From assembly GCA_014607495.2 (NCBI GenBank), contig CP053155.1, positions 992,001-1,056,000 on the forward strand: a stretch of 64,000 bases of DNA. The letters are read 5' to 3'. Source of the stretch: Carposina sasakii. Taxonomy: Eukaryota > Arthropoda > Insecta > Lepidoptera > Carposinidae. Under the pieces are notes generated by a model. The model worked only from the letters and a program-made list of their open reading frames with translations, had not been told where the DNA came from and searched no databases. The translations under genes and the position numbers were made by a program. Shown piece after piece: positions 49,185 to 64,000 of the stretch (position 1 is the stretch's first letter; each line of letters starts with the position of its first letter).

Positions 49185-49743
49185 TAATATTATAAATGCG
49201 AAAGTAACTCTGTCTGTCTGTCTGTCTGTCTGTTACGCTTTCCCGCTTAAACCTCGCAACCGATTTTGATGAAATTTGGTACAGACAATCTTTAGACCCT
49301 GAGACAGAACATAGGCTACTTTTTATTTCGAAAAAAAGGGATGAAGGGGTTGAAATAGAGGTTGAAAGTTTGTATGGGATTTCTTAATTTTAAAAGATAA
49401 AACCATGAAACTTTATATTTAAGCACTTGATAAGAAATCATTAAACATTTGTTCTAGCATTTTTGAAATTTCGACCAGCTAAGGGGTGAAATAAGGGTTG
49501 AAAGTTAGTATGCAAGTTCGTCAATATGTAATAAAATTTTAACGGGTCGATGTTTGTGCACGCTAATTTCTGAAACGGCTAAACCGATTTCGATGCAGTT
49601 TTTAGGAATATACATTGTGACAGGTCCCACTTAGTCTTAACATATAGGCTACTTTTTATCCCGGGAAAAGGTTTTATCCCGGATAATTTCGACTTTGTTT
49701 TTTCCACAGTCCACGCGGACGGAGTCGCGGGCGTCCACTAGTA
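49185..49743 (+). mobile_element. Composite Helitron-like element (family G) with a TCTG microsatellite
   Basis: Starts actaatattataaatgcgaa, contains (TCTG)n at 49208-49232, a gatgaaatttggtacagaca body, a second unit (aaacggctaaaccgatttcg, tatcccgggaaaagg) and ends gcgggcgtccactagt. Looks like two related elements joined. Confidence 0.6.
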
Positions 49744-50010
49744 TAAAAATAAATTATCCTAATATTCTCAAGGTCATTGTTAGATGTATCCCATCATGCT
49801 TATAAGTAAAATAATATAAGTAATTGGTAAAGAATTTTCCATATAACTTTAGTCTTATATTAGGTAAGTAGATTGGGAAAGCAATCTATGTAAACTTATC
49901 CCTGGTGAGCAACCAGGTTATCTTGTTAATTTTGGCATATACTAAAAGAGATAGATGCCAATAAACATGTACTTAAGATCCTTTGTGAATTCAGTTGGCA
50001 TTAGAGAAAT

Positions 50011-50096
50011 CTATACTGCCGTCCATAAGCTATAATGCCGTTATCCAACAGGTTGATTGCACATAACGGCATTATAGCTTATGGACGGCAGTATAG
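50011..50096. ncRNA. Perfect 34 bp stem with 18 nt loop (miRNA-like hairpin or micro-MITE)
   Basis: Arm 1 (50011-50044) begins ctatactgccgtccataagc, and arm 2 (50063-50096) is its exact reverse complement over all 34 positions. The loop is 50045-50062. The element lies in intron 1 of the ZNRF-like gene, about 170 bp past the donor. Size fits a pre-miRNA or hairpin-siRNA source, but a perfectly matched stem also fits a tiny palindromic transposon or a recent palindrome. Listed as ncRNA only because of its fold; expression is unknown. Confidence 0.4.
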
Positions 50097-50268
50097 TAAG
50101 CATAACTATATTTACACCACATTTTCACTCTCCAATTAGCCCAAGAGATGGAGACAATACACAAAGGAAGAAACAATACACAACCAGTCTAACTGACCCA
50201 GTCTGAACCTAGTTCAAGTAGCTGTTTTCTATGCAATATCATTCTTTATTATGGCATTGAGTACTCAC

Positions 50269-50653
50269 CGTTTATTGACCAGATGTGTGAGGGCAGCGAG
50301 TGCGCAGCGTACACGCGCCCGACGCCCGGCAGGCCGGCGGACAGACCGGCGGCGAGTCCGGCGGGCAGCGCCTCCTCGGTAGAACTAGAGTCCGTATCGG
50401 GACTGGCCGCCGCCGACGCCTCGAAGCTCTGCGAGTTGGGCGGGATGGCGATCGCCTCGTGCGAGGCGTGCAGGTCCGGCACCGAGGACAGGGACCGCGC
50501 GCGCTGGCGGTCGCTCGACAGCTGGATGCCCGGGATGGCGCGCAGCAGGCTGAAGCCGGCCCCGCCCGACACCACCTCCGAGCTCGAGCTGGTCGAGAAT
50601 GTCCTGGCCCGCGGACTCTGACCCTCGTTCGCGGTGCTCGGCTTCGCACCCAT
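50269..50653 (-). CDS. ZNRF: ZNRF1/2-type E3 ubiquitin ligase, first coding exon (partial)
   Basis: The ATG (50651-50653) opens a 128-codon frame that ends in phase 1 at a donor GTGAGT (50263-50268 on the complement). Family knowledge: ZNRF proteins are membrane-anchored RING-type ubiquitin ligases that start MG(A/G)K, are N-myristoylated on Gly2, carry a Ser-rich disordered N-half and end with a zinc finger plus RING. Seen here: MGAKPST, the Ser run TFSTSSSSE (18-26), RARSLSSVPDL (51-61, resembling RSRSxSSV of vertebrate ZNRF1) and SLPSHIWSING just before the splice, where vertebrate proteins have SLPxHxxP then the finger. The exon is very GC-rich, so all frames look open and several long overlapping ORFs are shadows. 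The zinc-finger and RING exons must lie at lower coordinates or beyond the left edge; I did not find them. Divergent from TVP23. Confidence 0.78.
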
Positions 50654-51010
50654 CGCGACTACGTAACGCTAAAGCAAAACGCACTTGTCACACACAGACC
50701 ACAACTTGAGCAAGGATCACGAGAACGCACGGTAACTAACACACGCGCCGCCGGAAGACATCGTACGAAACACTAGAGCTTTTGGCCGTTTTTGCAGAAA
50801 ACAACACTGATATAACGACAACAAATCGAAAACTTTAATTGTAAACAGCGTTGCATGTGTGCCCTTCTGCAAAATTTTGACAGTTCCGTCCCGTGAGAAT
50901 GAGAAAGAAACTAATAAAGAAAGAGACCGCTGCTGATTTACACTGATATGAAGTTGCAGCGAACAAAACGCAAGCGCGAGCGGAATATTTTTTACATATG
51001 GCAATAATTA
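50654..51010 (-). promoter_or_regulatory. ZNRF-like gene 5' UTR/promoter region
   Basis: GC-rich sequence directly upstream of the ZNRF start, grading into AT-rich DNA. It contains an ETS/GABP-type CCGGAAG (50751-50757) within acgcgccgccggaagacat. A CpG-rich housekeeping-type promoter is the natural reading; no TATA box is evident. TSS unknown. Confidence 0.4.
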
Positions 51011-51343
51011 GACAAAGGAATAGTTCACGTTATCACTAATAGTTCCAAGAACTTCTTGGCAAGAAGTTTCGATTCAAGTCATATTCAAGTTGATATCTCA
51101 GATGAATGATATGTTGATATTATTGATATTTTTTATATATTTAGTTTCAAATAGCTACAGCGTGCTATCGTGCTATATGAGGAGATAGGTTGGCCAGCTT
51201 AACGTTTAGATAAAGGTCAACAGTAACTGGTTTCTTTATCGGGATTCGTTCGTAGCCTCAGATCAATTCGTAGCCTTAGATAGGGCCAAAGACCATTGCA
51301 TTGCACTTTTGGCTAGGACTGATTTTTATATTAGCAGATAGGG

Positions 51344-52894
51344 TTTAAAATGTGCTTTTTATAGTTATTTTAAAATGTTATTGATTAATGGGAGAATAAA
51401 TAATAACAAGAATATGTACGTAAGTGATTCCTTTTAACTACACTGAACCCCTTTGGATTATTTCGATTTTCAAAATCGGCCTTCGATATTGTGTATTTAC
51501 AAGGTCTGAGGGAGCATTAGTAGACTCGCTGTCACTAGCTGACTCCCCCTGTATTTCAGCATTAAAGTTCTAAGGACAAACAGGTAAATTAGGTTCTAAA
51601 GTAAGTTTCATTAAAAAGATCACTGAAATAATTAAGAAGGTCAGAAAGAGGTAAAGAATAGTCTGTACAAGCTTTTATACTTGGTCAGTGCTACCCGATT
51701 CCAAACACAAATTAAACTTTTCGTCAATATTTTCAGAAAAATACCACAATAATTCTCCGAAATCGAAACAAAGATGTGCTCGCTATAGGAAATCCATTTT
51801 CAACAATGACTGATTATTACGCGAATCTGGGAATACATAAAAATCCACCAGAATAGTTTTATGTAACACTTTAACATTAACCTGAGTAAGAAAAACAGTC
51901 ATACTGTATGACTCATACATATTGGAACACCGTCAGCAAGTTTAATAGTTCGTTTTACCGTACGAAAGGTATGATTACGTTTCAACAAACATTAATACAG
52001 GGAATAACCAGCTATGCAACACTTAGCAGCAGAGTCGACTAAAGCTGTCCTTTTTATCCCTAATATTTCGATTTTCAAAATCGGCCTTCAATATTGTGTA
52101 TTTGCAAGGTCTGAGGTCTGAGGGAGCATTAGCTGACTCCCCCTACATTCTAGCATTAAAGTTGTGAGAACAAACAGGTAAATTAGGTTCTAAAGTATTA
52201 TCTTGCTCATTATTATTGAGGGAACTAACGAATAAATCGAGAGAGTAAAAATTGTCGGTTGTACTACTCGTACATACATTCATTGAGCATTTCGGACAAT
52301 TTGCGCGAATCACATCCGTTTCGCCACAACCATAGCAATACAAAGGTTTACCGCTTAAACTAGGCCTTGACTTCACTTTATTTAAACGCGGACAGTCTGC
52401 TTTAATGTGATCCGTCTTCTTACGGCAGTACACGCAATATAAACTTCTGCGTTTGTGTCTGCAAAGTGGCCAACAACGACGATAAGTCATCCTGCGACAT
52501 CGACAAATGTGGCACTGCTGCAGTTATACGAGAAGTTTCCAGGATGGCGTCCAGATTGTCCCCTATTAACTGACTGACTGGGATAGACGGACTCACCCGA
52601 TCTGGATTAGTATCTTCGGTTTGTATCTGCGATCTTGTAAGGTATCGCTTTTTGGGGGAATGCAACATCGTAACAAAGTGAATTTAACTAATTGGGCGCC
52701 AGTATAGAGGTATCGAATATAGAAATATAGATAGACTTTCTCTATATAGATGTTATGGATTCTATGGATTCCTCCTATATAATCCAAAGGGGTTCGGTGT
52801 AGTTAAAAGGAATCACTTACGTACATATTCTTGTTATTATTTATTCCCCATTAATCAATAACATTTTAAAATAACTATAAAAAGCACATTTAAA
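51344..52894 (-). mobile_element. Rearranged LTR-retrotransposon remnant (LTR, PBS, gag) with an inverted second LTR piece
   Basis: Read on the minus strand: an LTR-like segment (about 52889 to 52707, TGTGCTTTTTATAG with AATAAA inside), then TGGCGCCCAAT (52691-52701), a retroviral-type primer-binding-site sequence, then a gag-like ORF. The first ~115 bp of the LTR recur as an inverted copy at the other end (51344-51462), not as the direct copy expected of an intact element. A ~140 bp segment (ttttcaaaatcggccttc onward) is also directly repeated at 51468-51606 and 52070-52198. No protease, RT or integrase was seen. Lies between the divergent ZNRF and TVP23 promoters. Confidence 0.7.
52143..52668 (-). 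pseudogene. Degenerate gag with CCHC-type zinc knuckles
   Basis: Two overlapping minus-strand frames. The first (52668 to 52420) starts MLHSPKKRYLTRSQ just after the primer-binding-like site; the second (52490 to 52143) carries CVYCRKKTDHIKADC and CYGCGETDVIRANC. These are CCHC knuckles typical of retrotransposon Gag nucleocapsid, but the first has one residue too many before His and the second has Val for His. The shift between frames near 52420-52490 marks it as a decayed copy. It ends at a stop after about 110 codons, without pol. Confidence 0.7.
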
Positions 52895-54205
52895 GCACCT
52901 TACAATCTTAGAATAAGGATTTTCGCTCCGCGGAGCGAAGACCTATCATTAATCTAAAGATAGTACTCCATCTAGTCAGAGCGGAGCGAAGACCTATGAT
53001 TAATCTAAGCTTACAACCAAAAATTAATACATTTTCTTCTGCAACTTAAAACTGACAACAACTCGTGTTATAAAAGAACAAAATATTAAAAGAAAAAATT
53101 AACTTTACAAAAGAGGCCCTATACCTACTCCCGGTATCTGGCAGGTAGCCGCCGAGTACGCATAGGGCATATAGCCTGAGGGGCTATAAGGTTAAAATAT
53201 AAATGATGCTACCCTCTCTAAAACTTGACCAAGATTAGATCATAAGTAGGTATATTCAATTCAAATATACCAATATTTAATGGGCAAACGATACGATGGT
53301 AATGCTACTGATGCTATGCCTACGTTCCTTCTCCTCTCATTCTCATTCCCAGTTCCATCCAAATCAAATTCCAAGACCTTATTTGGCATTCTTGTTTAGT
53401 AAACCACCTACTCACTTCCTTGATATTCTTTTAACTCTTGAATTATACCCTCCGCCGACCCTTCCTATATGGTTTCTCATCGTGAGTCGTGACTATAGGT
53501 AGTTTGTCTAAGATCGTGACCATGAGTTTTCAGATTTTGCGGTGGTGAGTTGGTGAGCGACACGAAAACTTCTAGAAGTCCGTGTATTCATGATTGTAAG
53601 TATATGAAATGTTTAAAAGCATAGGAGGTACAGATGATAAAATAAAGTACCTTGTCAATGCTACCATGATTTTCATTCATGGATTTTATGTAGGCAACGT
53701 TACTTACGTTTCTCCAGTAATCATCATCGCCATCATTATGATGGCTGTTTAATTTGATGATGATTACAGATAGTGTTTTGTGGCGATCTTCATTCATAAT
53801 CTCAGACAGAATAGAATATTTACCTACCCAAAACCACCCAAAACGCACAAGTTCCTTTGTCGACTCTTACACTTAAACGTAAACTTAATCTTAGTCAGAT
53901 TTATCTCTCTCCGATCTTATCATAAATGGCTGAGAGAGAATGAGACAGTTTGGATATATTTTACGTTTGAGTTTAAGTGTGACGGTCAGAATCACCATAA
54001 TGTCTTTTTTTTGTTTACTTCATGGGAAGAAATAAAAGAGGTGTAGGGGCTAAGTATATTTTCATACAAAAATAGTGTGCCGCGGAGCGGGGGTGAAATA
54101 TTGGACGAGGGGAACATTCCCTTCCTTCCTTTTCCGCCCTTGACCATAATGCCTTTTTCTGTTGGAACAAATTAAAAAAAAACCAATGTCACTGTCAATT
54201 CTTTA
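52895..54205. other. Region upstream of TVP23
   Basis: Contains a palindrome cgctccgcggagcg (52925-52938) and a direct repeat of gagcgaagacctat(c/g)att (52936 and 52985), then AT-rich sequence and one end of the 28449-type MITE (54023-54120). No gene. Confidence 0.5.
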
Positions 54206-54228
54206 CACGTCACGTCACGGTTACGTCA
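54206..54228 (+). promoter_or_regulatory. CACGTCA cluster upstream of TVP23 (CrebA/CREB3- or XBP1-like)
   Basis: Two overlapping CACGTCA motifs (54206-54212, 54211-54217) and a further CGTCA (54224-54228) lie 91-113 bp before the TVP23 ATG. On the opposite strand they read TGACGTG. Family knowledge: this is the core bound by CREB3/CrebA and XBP1/ATF6-type bZIP factors, which activate secretory-pathway genes. A role at TVP23 is inference; the TSS is unknown. Confidence 0.45.
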
Positions 54229-54318
54229 AATTGGCAGCTTTGTATTTTGCCAATTTACTCTTGCAGTTTGTTTATTACTGAAAAAAGATTTTATTTCCTT
54301 GAATAATATCCTAAAACA

Positions 54319-59825
<5,507 letters not shown>

Positions 59826-60691
59826 ATAGATAGATTAACACCGCGCTATTGGAGTAATATTGAAACTACTGCAAATGAGTGTTATTTGAACGCGTTAAAA
59901 CTGTTCTGTAAACGTTCTACCACTACTACAGTAATAGCCTTTAATGTCACACAGTATGATTACGCAAATTCCATTTGGTAAGCTCCTAAAGATATTCTAT
60001 AACAATATTCATACATCTGTGAAAGTATCCAGTCACAAATGGATACAAAGAAAGATGCGTCATAACGTGGTTAATGGCAAGGATGGATTTATGTTGGTGG
60101 TCCTGCCCCCCTAGCATGACCGCACATCGTGGATATCGTATCGTACGATATCGTAACGTCTCTATACAAAATTCAACATGTCGGCTATATTTATCGTATT
60201 TTGACATGCTAAAGTCGATAAATCAGTTTATAATATCGTGATTGGCAGGATATGCTACTTGTGCTGGGGCCTTAGATCAGCTTAGGCAATGTTCCAATTT
60301 TACGAGCGACATCGAAATTATGACCACCCCCTGACTCTCAAGTCTGGATCCGCCCTTGGCTATCAGAATTTGCATTGTTCTTTTCGAACTTCGCTGTCGT
60401 TCGTAAGATTACATTATCCATGCCCCCTTATTAAAAGATAATTTAATACAATTCGCGGGTTAGAAGTTACAATATTAGTCCAGTACCGGCTTTTTGAAGT
60501 CAAAATAAATTATCATTTATTGTGAGTTCTATTGTAAATAACAATGATTTTATTTATATTTTAATATATTTTAATTAAAATAATTGTAACACAGTCGTAT
60601 AAATATAAATAAGTAAGTATAAAGTGTTGTCTTATTTTTGTAGGTAAGAAGAAGCCAGCGCCATTTTTTCTCAATTTCAAAGTTGGTCCTG

Positions 60692-60978
60692 CACCGGTAT
60701 GATGAATTTGGTGAGAGCGAGATGTCTCACTTTTAAACGTCAAATTCATTATCATATTAATAACTAGATAAAATAAGTGTATGTATAATAGACTTAAGAA
60801 TTAGAATAGACACTCGTTCTCGAGCCAGGACTGAAGGAATTAAGGCTGATAGAAGTGGTTTGCAATCCCTTTTTACACACCAAGTAGAAACACTTGCCTT
60901 GTCTAGTTATTACTTAGCTCTGTGGCTTTGATGTTTAAAAGTGAGACATCTCACTCTCACCAAATTCAGCATACCGGT
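60692..60978. repeat. Inverted repeat downstream of TVP23 (48 bp arms)
   Basis: gcaccggtatgatgaatttg...cacttttaaac (60692-60739) recurs inverted at 60931-60978. About 190 bp between arms. It may lie in the TVP23 3' UTR if the distal poly(A) site is used; probably a TIR element. Confidence 0.7.
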
Positions 60979-61295
60979 GCTGTAGTAAAAGCTGTTCCTT
61001 TTTATCTACATAGTCTGTGTCAAAAATAAGTTAACACTAATATAAAAACACTTCATGTATATCTAATTATATCACCGATGTTAATAACATATCGTCTTTG
61101 ATTTATATGTATTCACTATGCCGTTTTAGCTATGGAGATATCTATAACCATGTCGCCTTATTATGATTATGTCTTTCTATAATTTTGCGCCACAATGGCT
61201 TAATTATTCGAATTATAACTATTATTTGTATTATGTAAGTTTTGTTATTACCTACATAATGGAAATACCTATCTAGTGTACCATGTAGGAGTCAT

Positions 61296-61550
61296 AAAAG
61301 AGGAGCAGCGGCTAAGTATATTTTTATTAAAATAGTGTGCCGCGGAGCGGGGTTGAAGTATGGGACGAGGTGAGCCCTGCCCATTTACATAGAAACCACC
61401 TTGTAGTGACTAGTCAAACTACTTACAGCTACCGCGTTACACTGGCCCTCCTGAAGCTCCGCCCCTATCATGACGTCATGGCCTCACGATTGTCACACGA
61501 CTCACTTCATAGTCCCACCTCCTCTTTTATACCTTCTCTATGTAGTGTAC
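61296..61550. mobile_element. MITE with ATAAAAGAGGAG-like ends, internally deleted copy
   Basis: ataaaagaggagcagcggct to ccacctcctcttttatacc; includes tcatgacgtcatggcctcac. Inverted relative of 28449-28848. Confidence 0.65.
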
Positions 61551-62973
61551 AAAAAAATGGTGATATATATGTACCTACATTCCAAATTACTTATTGTGTA
61601 TCGTGAAATACCGCTCCGGAAGTACTAGACCGATTTTTTTTACCAATAGAATTCTACAGTATTCCTCATGGACAAGGCTACTTTTATCATGGCGCGGTCA
61701 CTTCATAACATAGTATAAAACAAAGTCGCTTCCCGCCGTCTGTCCCTATGTATGCTTAGATCTTTTAAACTACACAACGGAGTTTGATGCGGTTTTCTTA
61801 AATAGATAGAGTGATTCAAGAGGAAGGTTTATATGTATAGTATCAGCGTTGCACCTGCGCAAAGCCGGGCGCTAGTAGTCAATATAATAATTTAATGTTT
61901 AACTAAATGAATCACAGCAATTAATATAAGTTTCCTTGTATGTTAAAATACTTGTAATGAAGCCAACATTACAAGCCAGTATAAACTATGTGAAACAGCT
62001 TGCTATACATTTATGTGTAATTTAAACTTACTGTAAGATTTGTATAGAGATTGTAAATAAAGAAAAATGTTGATGAAGTATTTATTTCTCTTTACCTTGT
62101 TTCTCTTAATTTTATGATTTGATTTATTTACCTCTTTTGTTAGAATCAAATTACACAGGTGTTTTAAGAATGTCAAAATGTTTGTTAGAGTCTGTTACAT
62201 AGAGGAACTTCTTAAGCTCTCATGCCTGATACATTTTTTCGTATAACAAGCGCCATAATTCAAAGGAACCATTATATTTGGTGAAACACACTACCATCCA
62301 TCTTCCTCCTCTGATCATCATACCTATGTGTGTGTATATAGGGTCGGCGAAATCAGGTCAGGCTGTTTGCCTAACGCCAACCCCCTTCGGGCTACGCTCT
62401 CGGGTATAGCTAAGTGTCAATTTTAGAGAATATATTTATGTTTGTTACACTTTTAAGAAAAAACTTCTATGCTGCTCTGGGAGTAAAAAAACGTATAATA
62501 CGACAGCTGCTTCTCTTCCCGGGCATACTGTACAAGTCAGTAGAGGGACAAGAGGATCTTGGTGTTTTGTAGGTGATGGGCTGACCACCTGTCACTACTA
62601 ACTTGTATCAACTATACCTTCAAAATTGGTCAGAAGTGGCACCATGTGGTTCTATCGGCCCTTGGTGCTCTGCCTACCTCGTAAGGGATAATGGGACGTG
62701 TTGGGAGGACCGCGGGTAACAGTCGGATTATATGTATGTATGTTACGAAAAAACTACCAAACGTATTTTGATGAAACTTGGCAGTTACAAGTTAATAATA
62801 AAATAGTTGGATACAAAAACTGATACGTAAACTGAGCGATCCTACGCTGAGATATCGGAACAGTAAGCAAAGAAAAATATACAAATACAAACTTGTTTCA
62901 ATGTAAGTAATTTACACAAAGGCCATAAATGTTTTACAAAGAAAAACTTACAAAAAATTACTATTCAAAAATA

Positions 62974-63067
62974 TGCTCCAGGTGAGGCTCGAACTCACAA
63001 CCCCGGCATTACTCACACGTACACTGTCTTATAAGTACCGTGCGCTAACCAATTGCGCCACTGGAGC
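62974..63067 (-). tRNA. tRNA-Ile (UAU) with a 20 nt anticodon-loop intron
   Basis: On the minus strand the acceptor arms GCTCCAG and CTGGAGC pair fully with discriminator A. The D arm contains GCGCAATTGGTTAGCGC, the anticodon stem is CGGTA/TGCCG around loop CTTATAA (anticodon TAT), and the T arm is GTGAG-TTCGAGC-CTCAC. The 94 nt gene is 20 nt longer than the mature tRNA; the extra bases (starting AGACAGTG) sit between positions 37 and 38, the canonical intron site. Animal tRNA-Ile(UAU) genes typically have an intron. A and B boxes are intact. It lies between TVP23 and TMF. Confidence 0.93.
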
Positions 63068-63328
63068 TATGGTGGCAGGCTCCAAAATGTCAGCTACTTT
63101 CTACCGGACTATGCAAGTCAAATGACGAACTATTTCGCAATAAATAAACGTCAAAATGGTTCGTGTAATAAAATTTTGAGATGTGAATTTATTGAGAATT
63201 AAATTCTAAATTATTTGTTTGCTGTGCGAGTGTAAAATATTTTAATAATATACATATTTTTACAGTTTATTATTGGACAAAATTCAGTTGAATTTCTTTT
63301 TTGTAGAAAAATTGGTAAACAAAACAAA

Positions 63329-63367
63329 ATGAATTGGAAACGTCACTCGATATTGTGGATGTATTGA
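63329..63367 (+). other. Possible upstream ORF 1 before TMF
   Basis: ATG at 63329 with 12 codons and a TGA at 63365-63367. It starts MNW, like the main ORF. It matters only if the TMF 5' UTR includes it; a possible acceptor (ctttttttgtag, ending near 63306) suggests a leader exon could begin just upstream. Confidence 0.3.
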
Positions 63368-63492
63368 GATTTTGTACTTTCCAGTATGTTTACAGTGGTT
63401 TCTAATCTAACACAAGATAATTAAAATTGTGATGAGTTTGTAATCAGTGCTGTGAACGAATAGTTACGAGTATTTCATGCGAAATTAGTCTA

Positions 63493-63513
63493 ATGTGTGC
63501 AAAATTAATATGA
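63493..63513 (+). other. Possible upstream ORF 2, overlapping the TMF start codon
   Basis: ATG TGT GCA AAA TTA ATA TGA: a six-codon uORF whose TGA (63511-63513) overlaps the TMF ATG (63510-63512) as ATGA. It is close enough to be in any mature leader. Such an overlap can allow termination-reinitiation or dampen translation; function is inference. Confidence 0.45.
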
Positions 63514-64000
63514 ATTGGTTCGACACGTCAGGTCTTACTAGCCTTGCCAAAAGTGCTCTAAAAGAGGCTCAAAAGACCATCGATAAAGCTCTCGACATCC
63601 AGGTCGAGAGCGGAGAAGATCAGGATGAAGGTTCCCCTTCTGACACTCAGGCCAAACCTTCTCCATCGGAGCCAGGCCAAAGTGGAGCTGCTAAAGATAA
63701 CTCTGATTTCTTTGCTTCTTGGGGATTGACGGTCAGTGCGGAGAGTGAAAAAGATGAACCAATCAGTGAACAACCAGTCGTCACCGAGAGCCCTTCGAAG
63801 TCCAACCCTCAAAGCCTCTGGGGCTCCTTTGCAGGTTCGTTTTTCGAACACCCGAAAGACGACGGCACGGCTATTGTTCGACCCCCCAAAGCAAAGTCAA
63901 TGAATATTATTTCTGATGCAAAGTATGGCAGTCATGATGATCTATTTTCTAAGAGTCAACTTGTGATGTCCGATAATGCTGAGAAACCTGAGAGTAGGAT
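63510..64000 (+). CDS. TMF1: TMF1-type golgin, first coding exon (runs off the right edge)
   Basis: The ATG (63510-63512) opens 163 codons with no stop to the window end. Family knowledge: TMF1 (TATA element modulatory factor, also ARA160) is a large coiled-coil golgin that captures vesicles at the Golgi; its extreme N-terminus, Ser-Trp-Phe followed by an amphipathic helix, is the vesicle-binding part. Seen here: MNWFDTSGLTSLAKSALKEA then QKTIDKALDIQ (residues 1-31), which aligns position by position with the family start, followed by an acidic, Ser/Pro-rich disordered stretch, a FFASWGL motif (~72-78) and SLWGSFAGSFFE (~113-124). The coiled-coil part lies beyond the window. No splice site is needed within this exon. 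Same strand as TVP23, about 3.7 kb downstream. Confidence 0.85.
   Translation, partial: MNWFDTSGLTSLAKSALKEAQKTIDKALDIQVESGEDQDEGSPSDTQAKPSPSEPGQSGAAKDNSDFFASWGLTVSAESEKDEPISEQPVVTESPSKSNPQSLWGSFAGSFFEHPKDDGTAIVRPPKAKSMNIISDAKYGSHDDLFSKSQLVMSDNAEKPESR

Larger units (their letters stand above)
59826..62973. other. TVP23 3' region and intergenic DNA up to the tRNA
   Basis: Holds candidate poly(A) signals (60504, 62056), the 60692-60978 inverted repeat, a MITE (61296-61550), a family G relative (61699-61876) and a family D copy (62507-62742). Confidence 0.55.

Noticed and set aside
50272..50776. Four further long ORFs overlapping the ZNRF-like exon
   Set aside because: GC-rich coding DNA leaves other frames open; only the MGAKPST frame ends at a proper donor and matches a family.
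63558..63851. 97-codon minus-strand ORF
   Set aside because: Antisense shadow of the TMF coding exon.

Overview
This is eukaryotic nuclear DNA, almost certainly from a moth or butterfly. It is AT-rich, its genes have short exons with GT-AG introns, and most of it is transposon debris. The repeats are of types common in Lepidoptera: (ATC/GAT)n-tailed SINE/LINE ends, tRNA-headed SINEs, RTE-type LINE ends, hAT-type MITEs and fragments ending in a 'gcgggcgtccactagt' motif. No prokaryotic operon, CRISPR array or phage is present. Species cannot be fixed by eye.

Four protein-coding loci and one tRNA gene are supported, all in the right third. (1) 44796-44976 (-) is a first coding exon of an unrecognised protein with a mitochondrial-presequence-like N-terminus. 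(2) 50269-50653 (-) is the first coding exon of a ZNRF1/2-type E3 ubiquitin ligase with a myristoylation-type start; I did not find its RING exons. (3) 54319-59825 (+) is a complete six-exon TVP23 gene (FAM18, a trans-Golgi membrane protein of 211 aa). (4) 63510 to the right edge (+) is the first coding exon of a TMF1-type golgin. (5) A tRNA-Ile(UAU) gene with an intron lies between TVP23 and TMF (62974-63067, -). TVP23 and TMF are both Golgi trafficking genes, adjacent and on the same strand.

Positions 1-44 kb hold no gene I can support. They contain interspersed repeats, nested insertions and several repeat-derived structures: a 17 x 29 bp minisatellite inside a SINE (13443-13935), a 6 x 134 bp array of SINE plus flank (15711-16514), eight ~127 bp tandem units (about 17650-18600), a 5'-truncated RTE copy with a perfect 17 bp target duplication (14957-15379), and two hAT-like MITEs with 8 bp duplications. 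The 44-64 kb part carries the genes, a rearranged LTR-retrotransposon remnant (51344-52894), a perfect 34 bp hairpin (50011-50096) and a ~200 bp-arm inverted repeat inside TVP23 intron 3.

I see no convincing new multi-gene system. The best leads are the hairpins, the unidentified 44.9 kb exon, the secretory-type CACGTCA sites before TVP23, the upstream ORFs before TMF, and the SINE-derived tandem arrays.
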